A DNA stretch of 64,000 bases from Paracoccaceae bacterium (GCA_021741245.1 JAIOYF010000005.1:1-64000); one strand, 5' to 3'. Shown: positions 32,625-42,137, counted from the stretch's first letter. The notes: a model not told the origin generated them from the letters alone. Made by a program: numbers and translations.

Positions 32625-33059
32625 ATGACCGATCACCTGCGCCGTGCCCGACAGTTTATCGAAGCAATCCCCCATGCAAGGGCCTTGGGGATGGTCTGCG
32701 ACGCGTTGGGTGACGGACATGCAACGATCTATATGGAATACGATCCGCGCTTTGTGGGCGACCCGACGACTGGGGTTATTCATGGTGGTGCGGTCTCTGC
32801 GCTGATGGACACGACCTCGGGTGCTTCGGTCATGAGCCACCCAACCGCGCCCATTGCGACGGCAACGCTGGATTTGCGGATCGACTACTTCCGCTCGGCC
32901 ACACCGGGGCAGCGGATCACGGCGCGGGCCGAATGTTATCATGTGACCAGATCCGTGGCCTTTGTCCGCGTCACGGCGACGGATGACGATACCGACCACC
33001 CCGTTGCTGCCGCCACAGGCGCCTTTACGCTGGAGCGGCCAAGGGAGTGGAAGCCATGA
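32625..33059 (+). CDS. PaaI family hotdog-fold thioesterase
   Basis: The 144-residue protein has the PaaI thioesterase core: GVIHGGAVSALMDTTSGAS (with the HGG motif) and the later TATLDLRIDYFRSATPGQRI. It should hydrolyse acyl- or aryl-CoA thioesters to free acid and CoA. The start ATG 32625 has GAGGA upstream; an in-frame ATG at 32604 adds seven residues. It is followed by a paralog with an ATGA overlap. Its divergence from the MerR gene suggests shared regulation. Confidence 0.88.
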   Translation: MTDHLRRARQFIEAIPHARALGMVCDALGDGHATIYMEYDPRFVGDPTTGVIHGGAVSALMDTTSGASVMSHPTAPIATATLDLRIDYFRSATPGQRITARAECYHVTRSVAFVRVTATDDDTDHPVAAATGAFTLERPREWKP

Positions 33060-33568
33060 AGCCGGGCGCCGAACCTGTTCAGGTGGTGAAACAACGGCGC
33101 GACGCGGCCTTGCGCAGCCTCGTGTCTGGTCTGCCCTACGTTTCCTTTTTGGGCATCCAGTTCGACCGCCGGGGGGATGAATTGACGGCGATCTTGCCGT
33201 TCAGCGAAAAACTGATCGGCAATCCGACCATTCCCGCGCTGCACGGTGGTGTTACCGCCGCGTTTCTTGAGGTTGCCGCGATCATCGAGTTGTCATGGGC
33301 CAGCCTGTGGGAAGAAATCGAAAGCGGGCGGGTTCAGGCAATCGACCCAATGCCCGTAATCCGGTTGCCAAAGACCATCGATTTTACCGTGGATTATCTG
33401 CGCTCGGGCGTGCCCCGCGATGCCTATGCCCGCGCGCGGATCAATCGTTCAGGCCGGCGCTTTGCCTCGGTTCATGTGGAGGCGTGGCAAGACAATCGCA
33501 GCCGCCTTTTTGCCCAAGGAACCGGTCATTTCCTGATGCCACCGGGCCCGGATGAGCTTGCCGAATGA
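33056..33568 (+). CDS. PaaI family hotdog-fold thioesterase, second copy
   Basis: The 170-residue paralog has PALHGGVTAAFLEVAAIIE as the active-site loop and KTIDFTVDYLRSGVPRDAYA near the end. Like the first copy it should act on acyl-CoA. The start ATG 33056 overlaps the stop of the first gene by four bases. The pair may form a heterodimer or differ in chain-length preference, which the sequence does not show. The next gene overlaps by four bases. Confidence 0.85.
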   Translation: MKPGAEPVQVVKQRRDAALRSLVSGLPYVSFLGIQFDRRGDELTAILPFSEKLIGNPTIPALHGGVTAAFLEVAAIIELSWASLWEEIESGRVQAIDPMPVIRLPKTIDFTVDYLRSGVPRDAYARARINRSGRRFASVHVEAWQDNRSRLFAQGTGHFLMPPGPDELAE

Positions 33569-34869
33569 CCACCATCACGAACGCCCGCATCTGGGCGATC
33601 AGCTGGCCCTTTATCGTGTCGAACGTCACGGTGCCGATCCTTGGCGCCGTCGATACGGCGGTGGTTGGTCAATTGGGGCAGGCGGCCCCGATCGGGGCTG
33701 TTGGCATTGGCGCGGTGATCCTTGCCTCGCTTTACTGGGTGTTCAGCTTTTTGCGCATGGGGACGGGGGGCCTTGCCGCCCAAGCCCACGGTGCCGGAAA
33801 TCTGGCAGAGCGGGACGCGACGCTCTACCGCGCGCTGTTGATTGCCGTTGTGGCGGGGATGGTCATTGTGTCGGCCCAAGGCGCGCTGATCTGGGGGGCA
33901 TTCCAACTTGCGCCTGCCACGGCCGAAGTGGAAACCCTTGCGCAGCGTTATCTGGACATCCGAATCTGGGGGGCGCCTGCCACCATCGCCTTATATGCGG
34001 TGAATGGCTGGCTGATCGCCATTGAGCGCACCCGTGCGGTGCTTGGTCTGCAACTGTGGATCAATGGCGTCAACGCGGTTCTTGATCTGATCTTTGTCAT
34101 GGGTCTGGGCTGGTCCGTTGAAGGGGTGGCCGTCGCGTCGCTGATTGCGGAGTGGACAGGGATTGCCCTTGGTCTGTGGCTGTGCCGCGATGCCTTTGGC
34201 CAGGCCTTTGCCCCGGCCTTTGGGCGGTTGCGCGACAGGTCGGCCATCTTGCGGATGATTTCGGTCAACAGCGCGATCTTGCTGCGCACCGTTTTGCTGC
34301 AAGGTGCCTTTACCTCCTTTATGTTCCTCTCCGCAGGGTTTGGGGATGTGCCCTTGGCCGCCAATCAGGTTTTGATGCAATTCCTGGCGATCACGGCCTA
34401 TGCTCTGGATGGGTTTGCCGCAGCGGCAGAAACGCTGGTTGGGCAGGCCGTTGGGGCGCGGGCGCGGCATGATGTTCAGCGCGCCGCACGGCTGTCGATG
34501 AGCTGGGGATTTGGCGGCAGCCTGTTGATGGCGCTTGGCTTTGCCGTTGCTGGTCCGGTGCTGATCGACCTGATGACCACGGCCCCCGATGTGCGGGTTG
34601 AGGCACGGCTTTATTTGCCATGGATCATTGCGGCCCCGATGATCGGGGTCGCAAGCTGGATGTTCGACGGTATCTTTATTGGGGCCACGTTGACCCGCGC
34701 GATGCTGACCTGCGTGGCGATCTCGGTTCTGGGCTATCTGCTGGCCTGCCTGACGCTTATTCCATGGATTGGAAACCATGGATTGTGGGCAGCGCTGATG
34801 ATCATGAACGCAGTACGCGGCCTGTCTGCGGCATGGATGTGGCCAAAGCTGCGCGCGGGGCTGGTCTAG
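33565..34869 (+). CDS. MATE family efflux transporter (DinF-like)
   Basis: The 434-residue protein has about 12 membrane helices in two MATE repeats (first ARIWAISWPFIVSNVTVPIL; second from about residue 225). These Na+ or H+ antiporters export drugs or metabolites. The start ATG 33565 overlaps the thioesterase stop, so it is cotranscribed with the two thioesterase genes and may export the acid they release, which is inference. Its stop overlaps the convergent TIGR02186 gene by four bases. Confidence 0.85.
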   Translation: MTTITNARIWAISWPFIVSNVTVPILGAVDTAVVGQLGQAAPIGAVGIGAVILASLYWVFSFLRMGTGGLAAQAHGAGNLAERDATLYRALLIAVVAGMVIVSAQGALIWGAFQLAPATAEVETLAQRYLDIRIWGAPATIALYAVNGWLIAIERTRAVLGLQLWINGVNAVLDLIFVMGLGWSVEGVAVASLIAEWTGIALGLWLCRDAFGQAFAPAFGRLRDRSAILRMISVNSAILLRTVLLQGAFTSFMFLSAGFGDVPLAANQVLMQFLAITAYALDGFAAAAETLVGQAVGARARHDVQRAARLSMSWGFGGSLLMALGFAVAGPVLIDLMTTAPDVRVEARLYLPWIIAAPMIGVASWMFDGIFIGATLTRAMLTCVAISVLGYLLACLTLIPWIGNHGLWAALMIMNAVRGLSAAWMWPKLRAGLV

Positions 34870-35624
34870 GCTTTCATCAGCCGAAAGGCCGCCGAGGCCC
34901 CCCAGCCTGCAACAACCGCGATCAACAGTGATAGGAGCCCATAGATCAGCGGCTGCTCACGCGAAAGATTGTACAAAAACCGCTCCAGCCCCTCTTTGCG
35001 CACGTTGATCCGGCGCTCAAGCCGATCCACCACCGCACCATCGCGTGTTAGAAACATGCGCACCCGGTAGGCCCCTTCGGTCAGATTGGCGGGCAAGATC
35101 ACATCAGTCCGAAACAAGGTGTCTTGGGTCAGGGAAACCGAGTTTTCCGAAAGCCGATACAGGTCTTCGTCTTGGCGTATCCGCACCAAGGCTTCGACAA
35201 ACCCCGGCGCGTCCCTTGCCTGATCCGAAATCCCAACGGCGCGAATGGCCCTTGGGATGGTTATTTGATGACGCAAATCCTCGGTCTGGGTCAACACGTC
35301 TGCCATCGGTCCGGTGGTGGCAATCGCATAGAACGAGGGGGCCGAGCCAATTTGAACAGCTTCGGTATTGATCCAGATCCCCGCGCGACGCTCTTTTTTT
35401 CGCACGGTGATTGGGGTGGATGGCCCCTCAACCGTGATCAAGACCTGAAGCTTGGACCCACCCGGGACGGGACCGTCACGCTTGACTGCACCATAGATCA
35501 AGATCTCTGATCCCGCGAAATCAGCGGTGATTGATACCCTGTTCTGGCTGAGCCCCGCAATGATCTCTTCATCCGCATAGGCGGGGAAAGTCAACAGAAG
35601 GAAAAGCGCCAAGGCACGGATCAT
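34866..35624 (-). CDS. TIGR02186 family membrane-anchored protein
   Basis: The 252-residue protein has an N-terminal signal peptide (MIRALALFLLLTFPAYA), a periplasmic beta-rich body and one C-terminal helix (GLLSLLIAVVAGWGASAAFRL), so most of it lies outside the inner membrane. This is the TIGR02186 family, which usually occurs next to TSUP transporters in alphaproteobacteria, as here. The function is not established; a partner subunit of the transporter is the natural idea. It overlaps the TSUP gene by four bases. Confidence 0.8.
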   Translation of the reverse strand: MIRALALFLLLTFPAYADEEIIAGLSQNRVSITADFAGSEILIYGAVKRDGPVPGGSKLQVLITVEGPSTPITVRKKERRAGIWINTEAVQIGSAPSFYAIATTGPMADVLTQTEDLRHQITIPRAIRAVGISDQARDAPGFVEALVRIRQDEDLYRLSENSVSLTQDTLFRTDVILPANLTEGAYRVRMFLTRDGAVVDRLERRINVRKEGLERFLYNLSREQPLIYGLLSLLIAVVAGWGASAAFRLMKA

Positions 35625-36541
35625 GGCAATAACCCCGGTGTCACGGAATACAGCTCCGCCGGGCGCAAAAGCAGGTCGAGGGCAATCTTGCCCGCCACCC
35701 CGATCACAAGCAAAGACAGCAGTATCCGCAGTTGCTCGGCTTTTAGTTTGCCACTCAACCGTGCGCCAAATTGCGCGCCAACAACACCGCCCAAGATCAG
35801 CAAAAGCGCCAAGATCATGTCAACGGTGTTGGAGGTCACCGCATGCATCAAGGTGGTAAAGGCCGTCACAAATATGATCTGGAACAGCGAGGTTCCGATG
35901 ACCACCTTTGTCGGCATCCCCAAAAGATAGATCATGGCGGGCACCATGATAAACCCGCCCCCCACCCCCATGATGGCCGCCAGAAAGCCGACAAGGGCAC
36001 CCACCCCCAAGGGTGGCAGGACCGAGATATACAGGCCCGAGGCCCGGAACTTCATCTTGAACGGCAGGCCGTGAACCCAGTTATGGGTATGCGATCGCCG
36101 GATCGGGCCGCCGGGCCGTCTGGACCGTAAAAGCGCCCGGACCGATTCCAGAAACATGGTCAGGCCGATCAGCCCAAGGAACAGCACGTAAGAGAGTTGC
36201 ACAAACAGATCGACCTGTCCGGCGGCTGTCAGCCATGCAAAGACCCAAACACCCAAGGCGGAGCCCACCAAGCCCCCCAACAACAAGACCACGCCCATCC
36301 GCAGATCAACGGCCTTGCGCTTCAGTTGGGCCAGAACCCCCGAAATAGAGGAGGCGACCACCTGATTTGCCCCGGTGGCGACAGCGATGGCCGGTGGGAT
36401 ACCGATAAAGAACAAAAGCGGCGTAATCAGAAACCCGCCGCCCACCCCAAACAAGCCGGACAAAAAGCCAACGATTCCCCCAATCCCAAGAAGGAGGAAG
36501 ATATTTACCGATACCTCGGCAATTGGAAGATAAAGTTGCAT
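35621..36541 (-). CDS. TSUP (TauE/SafE) family sulfite/organosulfonate exporter
   Basis: The 306-residue protein has about eight to nine membrane helices in two similar halves, each with a glycine-rich loop: LSGLFGVGGGFLITPLLFF in the first and AIMGVGGGFIMVPAM in the second. The family exports or imports sulfite, sulfoacetate and related anions. The substrate is unknown, though the sulfate-activation gene is elsewhere in the window. It is translationally coupled to the TIGR02186 gene. Confidence 0.88.
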   Translation of the reverse strand: MQLYLPIAEVSVNIFLLLGIGGIVGFLSGLFGVGGGFLITPLLFFIGIPPAIAVATGANQVVASSISGVLAQLKRKAVDLRMGVVLLLGGLVGSALGVWVFAWLTAAGQVDLFVQLSYVLFLGLIGLTMFLESVRALLRSRRPGGPIRRSHTHNWVHGLPFKMKFRASGLYISVLPPLGVGALVGFLAAIMGVGGGFIMVPAMIYLLGMPTKVVIGTSLFQIIFVTAFTTLMHAVTSNTVDMILALLLILGGVVGAQFGARLSGKLKAEQLRILLSLLVIGVAGKIALDLLLRPAELYSVTPGLLP

Positions 36542-36621
36542 TTTGCGGGCCCAAAGGGCGGAAGAGCGGTCAAGTCAAAGGGTTGCTTGCCTTTGACGGT
36601 GAAGTCAAACCCCGATGCGCC

Positions 36622-37425
36622 TCATCGGAGGTTGCCAAGGAAATGGCGCAAGATACGTTCCAGTTTTGCCGCACCAAGGGGCGCCATTGCCTTGGTGTGT
36701 TCGTGGCTTATCTTTTCGTCCGACATGCCCGCCGCCATATTGGTGATGGTGGAAATGGCCGCACACTCCAGCCCAAGGAAACGGCCCAGAATAATCTCGG
36801 GCACTGTAGACATCCCGACCGCATCCGCACCGAGGAGCTTCAGCATCCGGATTTCTGCTGGCGTTTCAAAACTCGGGCCGGAATACCATGCGTAAACACC
36901 CTGTTTCAGGTCAATCCCGTTGGCCGTCGCACTTGCCGTCAAGGCCGCCCGCAGCGCAGGATTATGCGCATCGGTCATCGGCACGAAACGTGCGTCCGTC
37001 GGCTCGCCGATCAGGGGGTTCAGGCCGGAATAGTTGATGTGATCTGAAAGAAGCATCAGATCGCCGGGCGGGATATCAGGGCGCATGGACCCCGCTGCAT
37101 TGGTCACGATCAGGCTTTGCGCGCCAAGGGCCTTTAGCACCTCCAACGCCGGGCGCATGGCGGCAGAATTGCCTTTTTCATAGTAATGCTCACGCGCGCC
37201 AAATACGGCGACGCGCACCCCTTCCAGCAGACCGATGACAAAGTTTGGATTGTGCCCGGAAACCGCCGCGTGGGGAAAACCCGGCAAGTCCGCATAGGGA
37301 ATGGCGACGCCCTCCACTGCCCCTGCCAGATGCCCAAGACCAGAGCCAAGCACCAGCCCCAGGCGCACGGGGGCATCGCCTGCCCGCGCGCGGATAATGG
37401 CCAGCGCCTCAGCGTTCTTTGACAT
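36622..37425 (-). CDS. punA: Purine-nucleoside phosphorylase
   Basis: This 267-residue trimeric-type PNP splits purine nucleosides with phosphate to base and ribose-1-phosphate. The phosphate and substrate loops GSGLGHLAG, the TNAAGS motif, GPSFETPAEIRM and ITNMAAGMSDEKISHEHT match the family that includes human PNP. The start ATG 37425 has GGAGGCG upstream and lies 17 bases inside the end of the upstream permease gene. It forms one operon with a BMP-type nucleoside importer, a consistent salvage route. Confidence 0.93.
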   Translation of the reverse strand: MSKNAEALAIIRARAGDAPVRLGLVLGSGLGHLAGAVEGVAIPYADLPGFPHAAVSGHNPNFVIGLLEGVRVAVFGAREHYYEKGNSAAMRPALEVLKALGAQSLIVTNAAGSMRPDIPPGDLMLLSDHINYSGLNPLIGEPTDARFVPMTDAHNPALRAALTASATANGIDLKQGVYAWYSGPSFETPAEIRMLKLLGADAVGMSTVPEIILGRFLGLECAAISTITNMAAGMSDEKISHEHTKAMAPLGAAKLERILRHFLGNLR

Positions 37426-38377
37426 AGGGTTCGCCTCCTGCGCGGGGTGGAATGGCCTTGCCGACAAAGCCCGCAAGCACCAGCACGGTCAGAATATAGG
37501 GCAGCGCGTCGAGGAAGGGGACCGGAACTTTGAACTGGACCACCGATTGCACGACATCTGGTCTTAGCGCCAGTGCCTGAAAAAACCCGAACAGCAAACA
37601 GGCCCACATTGCCGCAATAGGGCGCCATTTCGCAAAGATAAGCGCTGCCAGCGCGATATAGCCGCGCCCCGCCGTCATCTCACGCCCAAAGCCCGCTTGC
37701 AGCGCCGTCGCCATATAGGCCCCGGCGATGCCACACAAAACGCCTGTGATGGCCACCGCCGCAAAGCGCAGCCCGACGACAGAGACCCCAGCCGTATCCA
37801 CCGCGGCCGGATTTTCACCAACCGCCCGCAGCCGCAGACCGAAACGGGTGCGAAACAACACCCACCATGTCAGCGGGACGACGACAAAGGCGATATAGAC
37901 CAGAACCGAATGGCCCGAGATCACCTCGTAATACAGCGGGCCAATGTAGGGCACGTCTCTAAGGCTTTCGGCAAAGGGCAGGGTCACTGGGTTGAACCTT
38001 GCATCCCCGCTGAGCGGCGGTGTGCGGCCCCCCTGACGGAACAGGCTTTGCGCAATCAGGACCGTGATTCCTGAGGCCAGAAAGTTCAGCGCCACGCCTG
38101 AAATCAACTGATTGCCGCGAAAGGTGATAGAGGCCACGCCATGCAGCAAAGCAAAGATCAAAGACGCCCCAATGCCCGCCAAAAGCCCGATCCAAGCCGA
38201 TCCGCTCAGGGCCGCCACCGCCCCCGCCGCCATGGCCGCGGCCAGCATCTTACCCTCAAGCCCAATGTCGAAAATCCCCGCCCGTTCGGAGTAAAGCCCG
38301 GCAAGACAGGCCAGCAACAACGGCGTGGCAAGGCGCAGCGTGGTGTCCAGCAGTTGAAGAAGGGTTGCGTAATCCAT
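37409..38377 (-). CDS. ABC transporter permease, nucleoside (BMP-type) importer
   Basis: The 322-residue inner-membrane protein has about nine helices. It matches the branched-chain/BMP permease superfamily, with the signature ERAGIFDIGLEGKMLAAA near residue 31 and GENPAAVDTAGVSV as the loop contacting the ATPase. It pairs with the permease encoded just upstream. The start is ATG 38377, which shares one base with the stop of that gene. Confidence 0.9.
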   Translation of the reverse strand: MDYATLLQLLDTTLRLATPLLLACLAGLYSERAGIFDIGLEGKMLAAAMAAGAVAALSGSAWIGLLAGIGASLIFALLHGVASITFRGNQLISGVALNFLASGITVLIAQSLFRQGGRTPPLSGDARFNPVTLPFAESLRDVPYIGPLYYEVISGHSVLVYIAFVVVPLTWWVLFRTRFGLRLRAVGENPAAVDTAGVSVVGLRFAAVAITGVLCGIAGAYMATALQAGFGREMTAGRGYIALAALIFAKWRPIAAMWACLLFGFFQALALRPDVVQSVVQFKVPVPFLDALPYILTVLVLAGFVGKAIPPRAGGEPYVKER

Positions 38378-39480
38378 CACCGTGCCCCTGCCGTCTTGAT
38401 CCCGCGAAAGATGCCAAAGACCCAAGCCAGCATCATCCGCACCATCATATCCAAGGCCCCGGTGAACAAGATCACCAGACCTTGCACCACGATGCGCATT
38501 TCAATCGGGATCGAGGTCCACAGGCCCAGTTCTGCCCCACCTTGATACAAGAAGCCGAACAAAAGGGCCGCCAGAACCACGCCAAAGGGATGATTGCGCC
38601 CCATCAGTGCCACGGCAATTCCGATGAACCCGGCCCCTTCGGATGAGTTTTGCAAAAGCCGTTCCGCCTCGCCCATCACATTGTTGATGGCCATCATGCC
38701 CGCAAGACCCCCCGATAGCAGCATCGAGACCATGATGATCTTGGTCGGGCTGATCCCGGCATACCGGGCCGCGGCCTCGGATTTGCCAAAGGCGCGGATT
38801 TGATAGCCCAGCCTTGTGCGCCACAGAATCGCCCAGACGACCCAAGCCATGCCAAGCGCGATGAAGAGGGTCACATTGGCGGGAACCGCTTTTTGGAACA
38901 CCAAGTTGAAGAGCGGAATGTCGTTCAGCGCGGGCAATTTGACCGCCTCGCCAAAGCGGGCAGAGGCCGGGTCCATCTGGCCCGCCGGGCGCAGCACATC
39001 GACCAGCAGGTACACCAGCAAGGCCGCCGCGATATAGTTGAACATGATCGTGGTGATCACGATGTGGCTGCCGCGTTTGGCCTGCAAATAGGCCGGGATC
39101 GCCGCCCATGCCGCCCCAAATACCGCTGCCCCCACGGTTGCTGCGGCCAAGGCAATCGTCCAATGTGGCCATGGCACGGAAAGGCAGACAACGGCCACGC
39201 CCAGACCGCCCAACTGCGCCTGCCCTTCGCCGCCGATGTTGAACATCCCGGCATGAAAGGCGATCGTCACCGCAAGGCCGGTAAAGATAAAGCTGGTGGC
39301 ATAGTAAAGCGTATAGCCCCACCCATAGGGGGAGCCGAGCGCGCCATCGACCATGACCTTGAAGGCCTCGACCGGGCTTTGCCCAATGGCCAGCAACACC
39401 AGCGCCGAGATGATCGCAGCAAGCAAAAGGCTGATCAGGGGAACAAGGACAACATCGGCCCAACGTGGCAAACGATCCAT
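38377..39480 (-). CDS. ABC transporter permease, nucleoside importer (longer subunit)
   Basis: The 367-residue permease has a first periplasmic loop with VEAFKVMVDGALGS and the FNIGGEGQAQLGG motif shared by the YufP/NupP-type subunits. The EAA-like loop reads FGKSEAAARYAGI near residue 236. It is the partner of the shorter permease. The start ATG 39480 overlaps the ATPase stop as TGATG; GTG 39483 directly before is less likely. Confidence 0.9.
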   Translation of the reverse strand: MDRLPRWADVVLVPLISLLLAAIISALVLLAIGQSPVEAFKVMVDGALGSPYGWGYTLYYATSFIFTGLAVTIAFHAGMFNIGGEGQAQLGGLGVAVVCLSVPWPHWTIALAAATVGAAVFGAAWAAIPAYLQAKRGSHIVITTIMFNYIAAALLVYLLVDVLRPAGQMDPASARFGEAVKLPALNDIPLFNLVFQKAVPANVTLFIALGMAWVVWAILWRTRLGYQIRAFGKSEAAARYAGISPTKIIMVSMLLSGGLAGMMAINNVMGEAERLLQNSSEGAGFIGIAVALMGRNHPFGVVLAALLFGFLYQGGAELGLWTSIPIEMRIVVQGLVILFTGALDMMVRMMLAWVFGIFRGIKTAGAR

Positions 39481-41030
39481 CACGCAGCCCCCCGCTCAGC
39501 GGCAGAGTCAACGCCCGCCATCAGCAAGCCAAGTTCGCGTTCGTTCGTCGTGGCAGGATCGCGCAGGCCCATGATCTTGCCGTCAAACATCACGGCAATG
39601 CGGTCAGAGAGGGACATGATCTCGTCCAACTCCACACTGACCAGCAAGATCGCCTTGCCCTGATCGCGCAGGGCCACGATTTGTTTGTGGATGAATTCAA
39701 TGGCCCCGATATCGACGCCGCGCGTCGGTTGCCCAATCAGCAACAGATCGGGGTTGCGCTCGATCTCGCGGGCCACAACGATCTTTTGCTGATTGCCGCC
39801 CGAGAAACTCTTGGCGGCAAGGTCGGGGATTGGCGGGCGCACGTCAAAGGTGGCCATCTTCTTTTCAGTATCGGCGCGCAGCGCATCATTATCCATGAAA
39901 AGGGCATTCTTTTGATATTCGGGCGCATTGTGATAGCCAAAGGCCACGTTTTCCCATGCAGAGAAATCCATGATCAGACCGTAATGCTGGCGGTCTTCGG
40001 GCACATGGGCGATCCCTGCGTTGCGCCTGCTTTGCCCGTCTGATCCTGCGCCAGAAAGGGCGATCTCGGTCCCGTTCAGAACGATGCGACCCGTTGCCTT
40101 TTCCATCCCGCCAAGGGCCGCCAGCAATTCTGATTGGCCATTCCCGGCCACGCCCGCAATCCCAAGAATTTCCCCGGCGCGGATCTCAAAGCTGATTCCC
40201 TTCAACCGCTCCACGCCCTGATCATCGCGCACCCGCAGATTTTCGACCGAGACGACCGTCTTGCCGGGCGTTGCGGGGGTTTTCTCAACCTCAAGCAAAA
40301 CCTTGCGCCCCACCATCAATTCGGCCAATTCCTCGGGGCTGGTCTGGGCGGTTTTCACCGTGCCCACCATGGTGCCCCGCCGCATGACGCTGACGTTGTC
40401 GGTGGCCTCCATGATTTCGCGCAGTTTGTGGGTGATCAGGATCACCGTTTTGCCCTGATCGCGCAGGCCCCGCAGGATGCGAAACAGATGGTCGGCCTCA
40501 TCCGGGGTCAGTACCCCGGTGGGTTCGTCCAGAATCAAGATATCAGCCTGCCGATACAGCGCCTTGAGGATTTCGACCCGCTGCTGGTGGCCCACCGACA
40601 GATCCTCGATCAGCGCGTCGGGGTCAACGTCCAGTTCATATTCGCGGGCAAGATCCGCCAAAACGCGCCGCGCCTTGGAAAGCGAGGTGTTGAGCAAGGC
40701 ACCTTCTTCGGCCCCCAGAACGATGTTTTCCAACACTGTGAAATTCTGCACCAGCTTGAAATGCTGAAATACCATCCCAATGCCCGCGCGAATGGCGCTT
40801 TGGCTGTCGGGGATCGGGATCAGGGTGCCATTGATGTAAATCTGGCCGGAGTCGGCTTTGTAAAACCCGTATAGAATCGACATGAGGGTCGATTTTCCAG
40901 CCCCGTTTTCGCCGATGATCCCGTGGATCGTGCCGCGTGGCACGGCGATGTTGATATCTTTGTTCGCCTGAACCGGGCCAAAGGCTTTGGATATGCCTTT
41001 GAGTTCAATGGCGACAGGCGGGGTCGTCAT
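39480..41030 (-). CDS. ABC transporter ATP-binding protein, double NBD, nucleoside importer
   Basis: The 516-residue cytoplasmic ATPase has two fused nucleotide-binding domains, as in YufO/NupO and sugar importers. Domain 1 has GENGAGKST, LSVGHQQRVEI and LILDEPTG. Domain 2 is degenerate in Walker A (GVAGNGQSEL) but keeps FSGGNQQKIVVAREI. It drives the two permeases encoded downstream. It lies 111 bp after the bmp stop, the gap holding a hairpin. Confidence 0.92.
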   Translation of the reverse strand: MTTPPVAIELKGISKAFGPVQANKDINIAVPRGTIHGIIGENGAGKSTLMSILYGFYKADSGQIYINGTLIPIPDSQSAIRAGIGMVFQHFKLVQNFTVLENIVLGAEEGALLNTSLSKARRVLADLAREYELDVDPDALIEDLSVGHQQRVEILKALYRQADILILDEPTGVLTPDEADHLFRILRGLRDQGKTVILITHKLREIMEATDNVSVMRRGTMVGTVKTAQTSPEELAELMVGRKVLLEVEKTPATPGKTVVSVENLRVRDDQGVERLKGISFEIRAGEILGIAGVAGNGQSELLAALGGMEKATGRIVLNGTEIALSGAGSDGQSRRNAGIAHVPEDRQHYGLIMDFSAWENVAFGYHNAPEYQKNALFMDNDALRADTEKKMATFDVRPPIPDLAAKSFSGGNQQKIVVAREIERNPDLLLIGQPTRGVDIGAIEFIHKQIVALRDQGKAILLVSVELDEIMSLSDRIAVMFDGKIMGLRDPATTNERELGLLMAGVDSAAERGAA

Positions 41031-41092
41031 GGCGCGCCTCCAGTCTTTGGGAAACAGATAAAGGCGTCAGACATGTGCCCCCCGATGGATCG

Positions 41093-41120
41093 GGGCCGTG
41101 TCGATTGCTCGGCACGGCCC
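41093..41120. repeat. Stem-loop between bmp and the ATPase gene
   Basis: GGGCCGTG (41093-41100) pairs perfectly with CACGGCCC (41113-41120) around a 12-nt loop. There is no T-run. Such hairpins after binding-protein genes often protect upstream mRNA and raise binding-protein levels over the rest of the operon; that role is inferred. Confidence 0.5.
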
Positions 41121-41141
41121 ACGCACTTATTTCAGCAGGTC

Positions 41142-42137
41142 TTAGAAGCTTGCTGCTGGGCAGCTGTTGTCGGACATGTAGTCATGAACGACCAACTCGC
41201 CCGATTTGATCTTGGCTGCTGCGGCATCAACGGCAGCTTGCATTTCCGGGGTTACCAAGGAGGCGTTGTTCTCATCCATCGCATAGCCGACGCCATCGTT
41301 GGCAAGGCTCATCACATTGATGCCCGATGACAGGTTTTCACCTTCTGTGAACGCCGCGTACACGGCATTGTCGACGCGCTTGAGCATCGAAGTCAAAACC
41401 ATGCCGGGGTGCATGTAGTTTTGGTTGCTGTCCACGCCGATCGACAAGATGCCCTCGTCAGCCGCAGCTTGCAAAACACCAACGCCGGTTCCGCCTGCGG
41501 CTGCGTAAATCACATCCGCGCCTTGGGCTTTCTGGCCTTTGGCAAGTTCGGCACCCTTGACCGGGTCATTCCATGCGGCGGGGGTGGTGCCGGTCATGTT
41601 CAGGATAACCTTGGCATCTGCATTCGCAGCCATTGCGCCCTGTGCATAGCCACAGCCAAAGCGGCGGATCAGCGGAATGTCCATGCCGCCGATAAAGCCG
41701 ACCGTGCCTGTCTTGGACGCCATGGCGGCCATCATCCCAACCAGAAACGAGCCTTCATGTTCGGTGAAGACCACCGATTTCACGTTTGGCTGATCAACGA
41801 CCATGTCGACGATCGCGAATTTGGTGTTCGGGAAATCAGGGGCCACAGTGTTGAGCACATCGCCAAAGGCAAAGCCGGTCATGACAACGGGGTTAGCGCC
41901 AGCTTCTGCCAGACGACGCAGGGCTTGCTCGCGCTGCGCTTCGTTCTGCATCTCAAGCTCTTTATAGGTGCCACCGGTTTCCTTGGCCCACTTTTCGGCG
42001 CCGTTGAATGCGGCTTCGTTAAAGGATTTGTCGAACTTGCCACCAAGGTCGAAGATGATTGCGGGTTCTGCGCTGGCCACGCCAGCGGTCAGGGCCAGCG
42101 CACCAGCCGCGCCCAGAAGGTGTTTCATCATAGTCAT
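41142..42137 (-). CDS. BMP family ABC transporter substrate-binding protein (nucleoside)
   Basis: The 331-residue periplasmic protein has a signal peptide of about 23 residues ending VASA. The BMP/Med family core is seen in IIFDLGGKFDKSFNEAAFNG, where the conserved Asp and Asn contact the nucleoside, and AGANPVVMTGFAFGD. It lacks a lipobox cysteine, so it should be soluble in the periplasm. The start is ATG 42137 with GGGAGAG upstream. With the ATPase, two permeases and punA it forms a nucleoside uptake and phosphorolysis operon. Confidence 0.92.
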   Translation of the reverse strand: MTMMKHLLGAAGALALTAGVASAEPAIIFDLGGKFDKSFNEAAFNGAEKWAKETGGTYKELEMQNEAQREQALRRLAEAGANPVVMTGFAFGDVLNTVAPDFPNTKFAIVDMVVDQPNVKSVVFTEHEGSFLVGMMAAMASKTGTVGFIGGMDIPLIRRFGCGYAQGAMAANADAKVILNMTGTTPAAWNDPVKGAELAKGQKAQGADVIYAAAGGTGVGVLQAAADEGILSIGVDSNQNYMHPGMVLTSMLKRVDNAVYAAFTEGENLSSGINVMSLANDGVGYAMDENNASLVTPEMQAAVDAAAAKIKSGELVVHDYMSDNSCPAASF

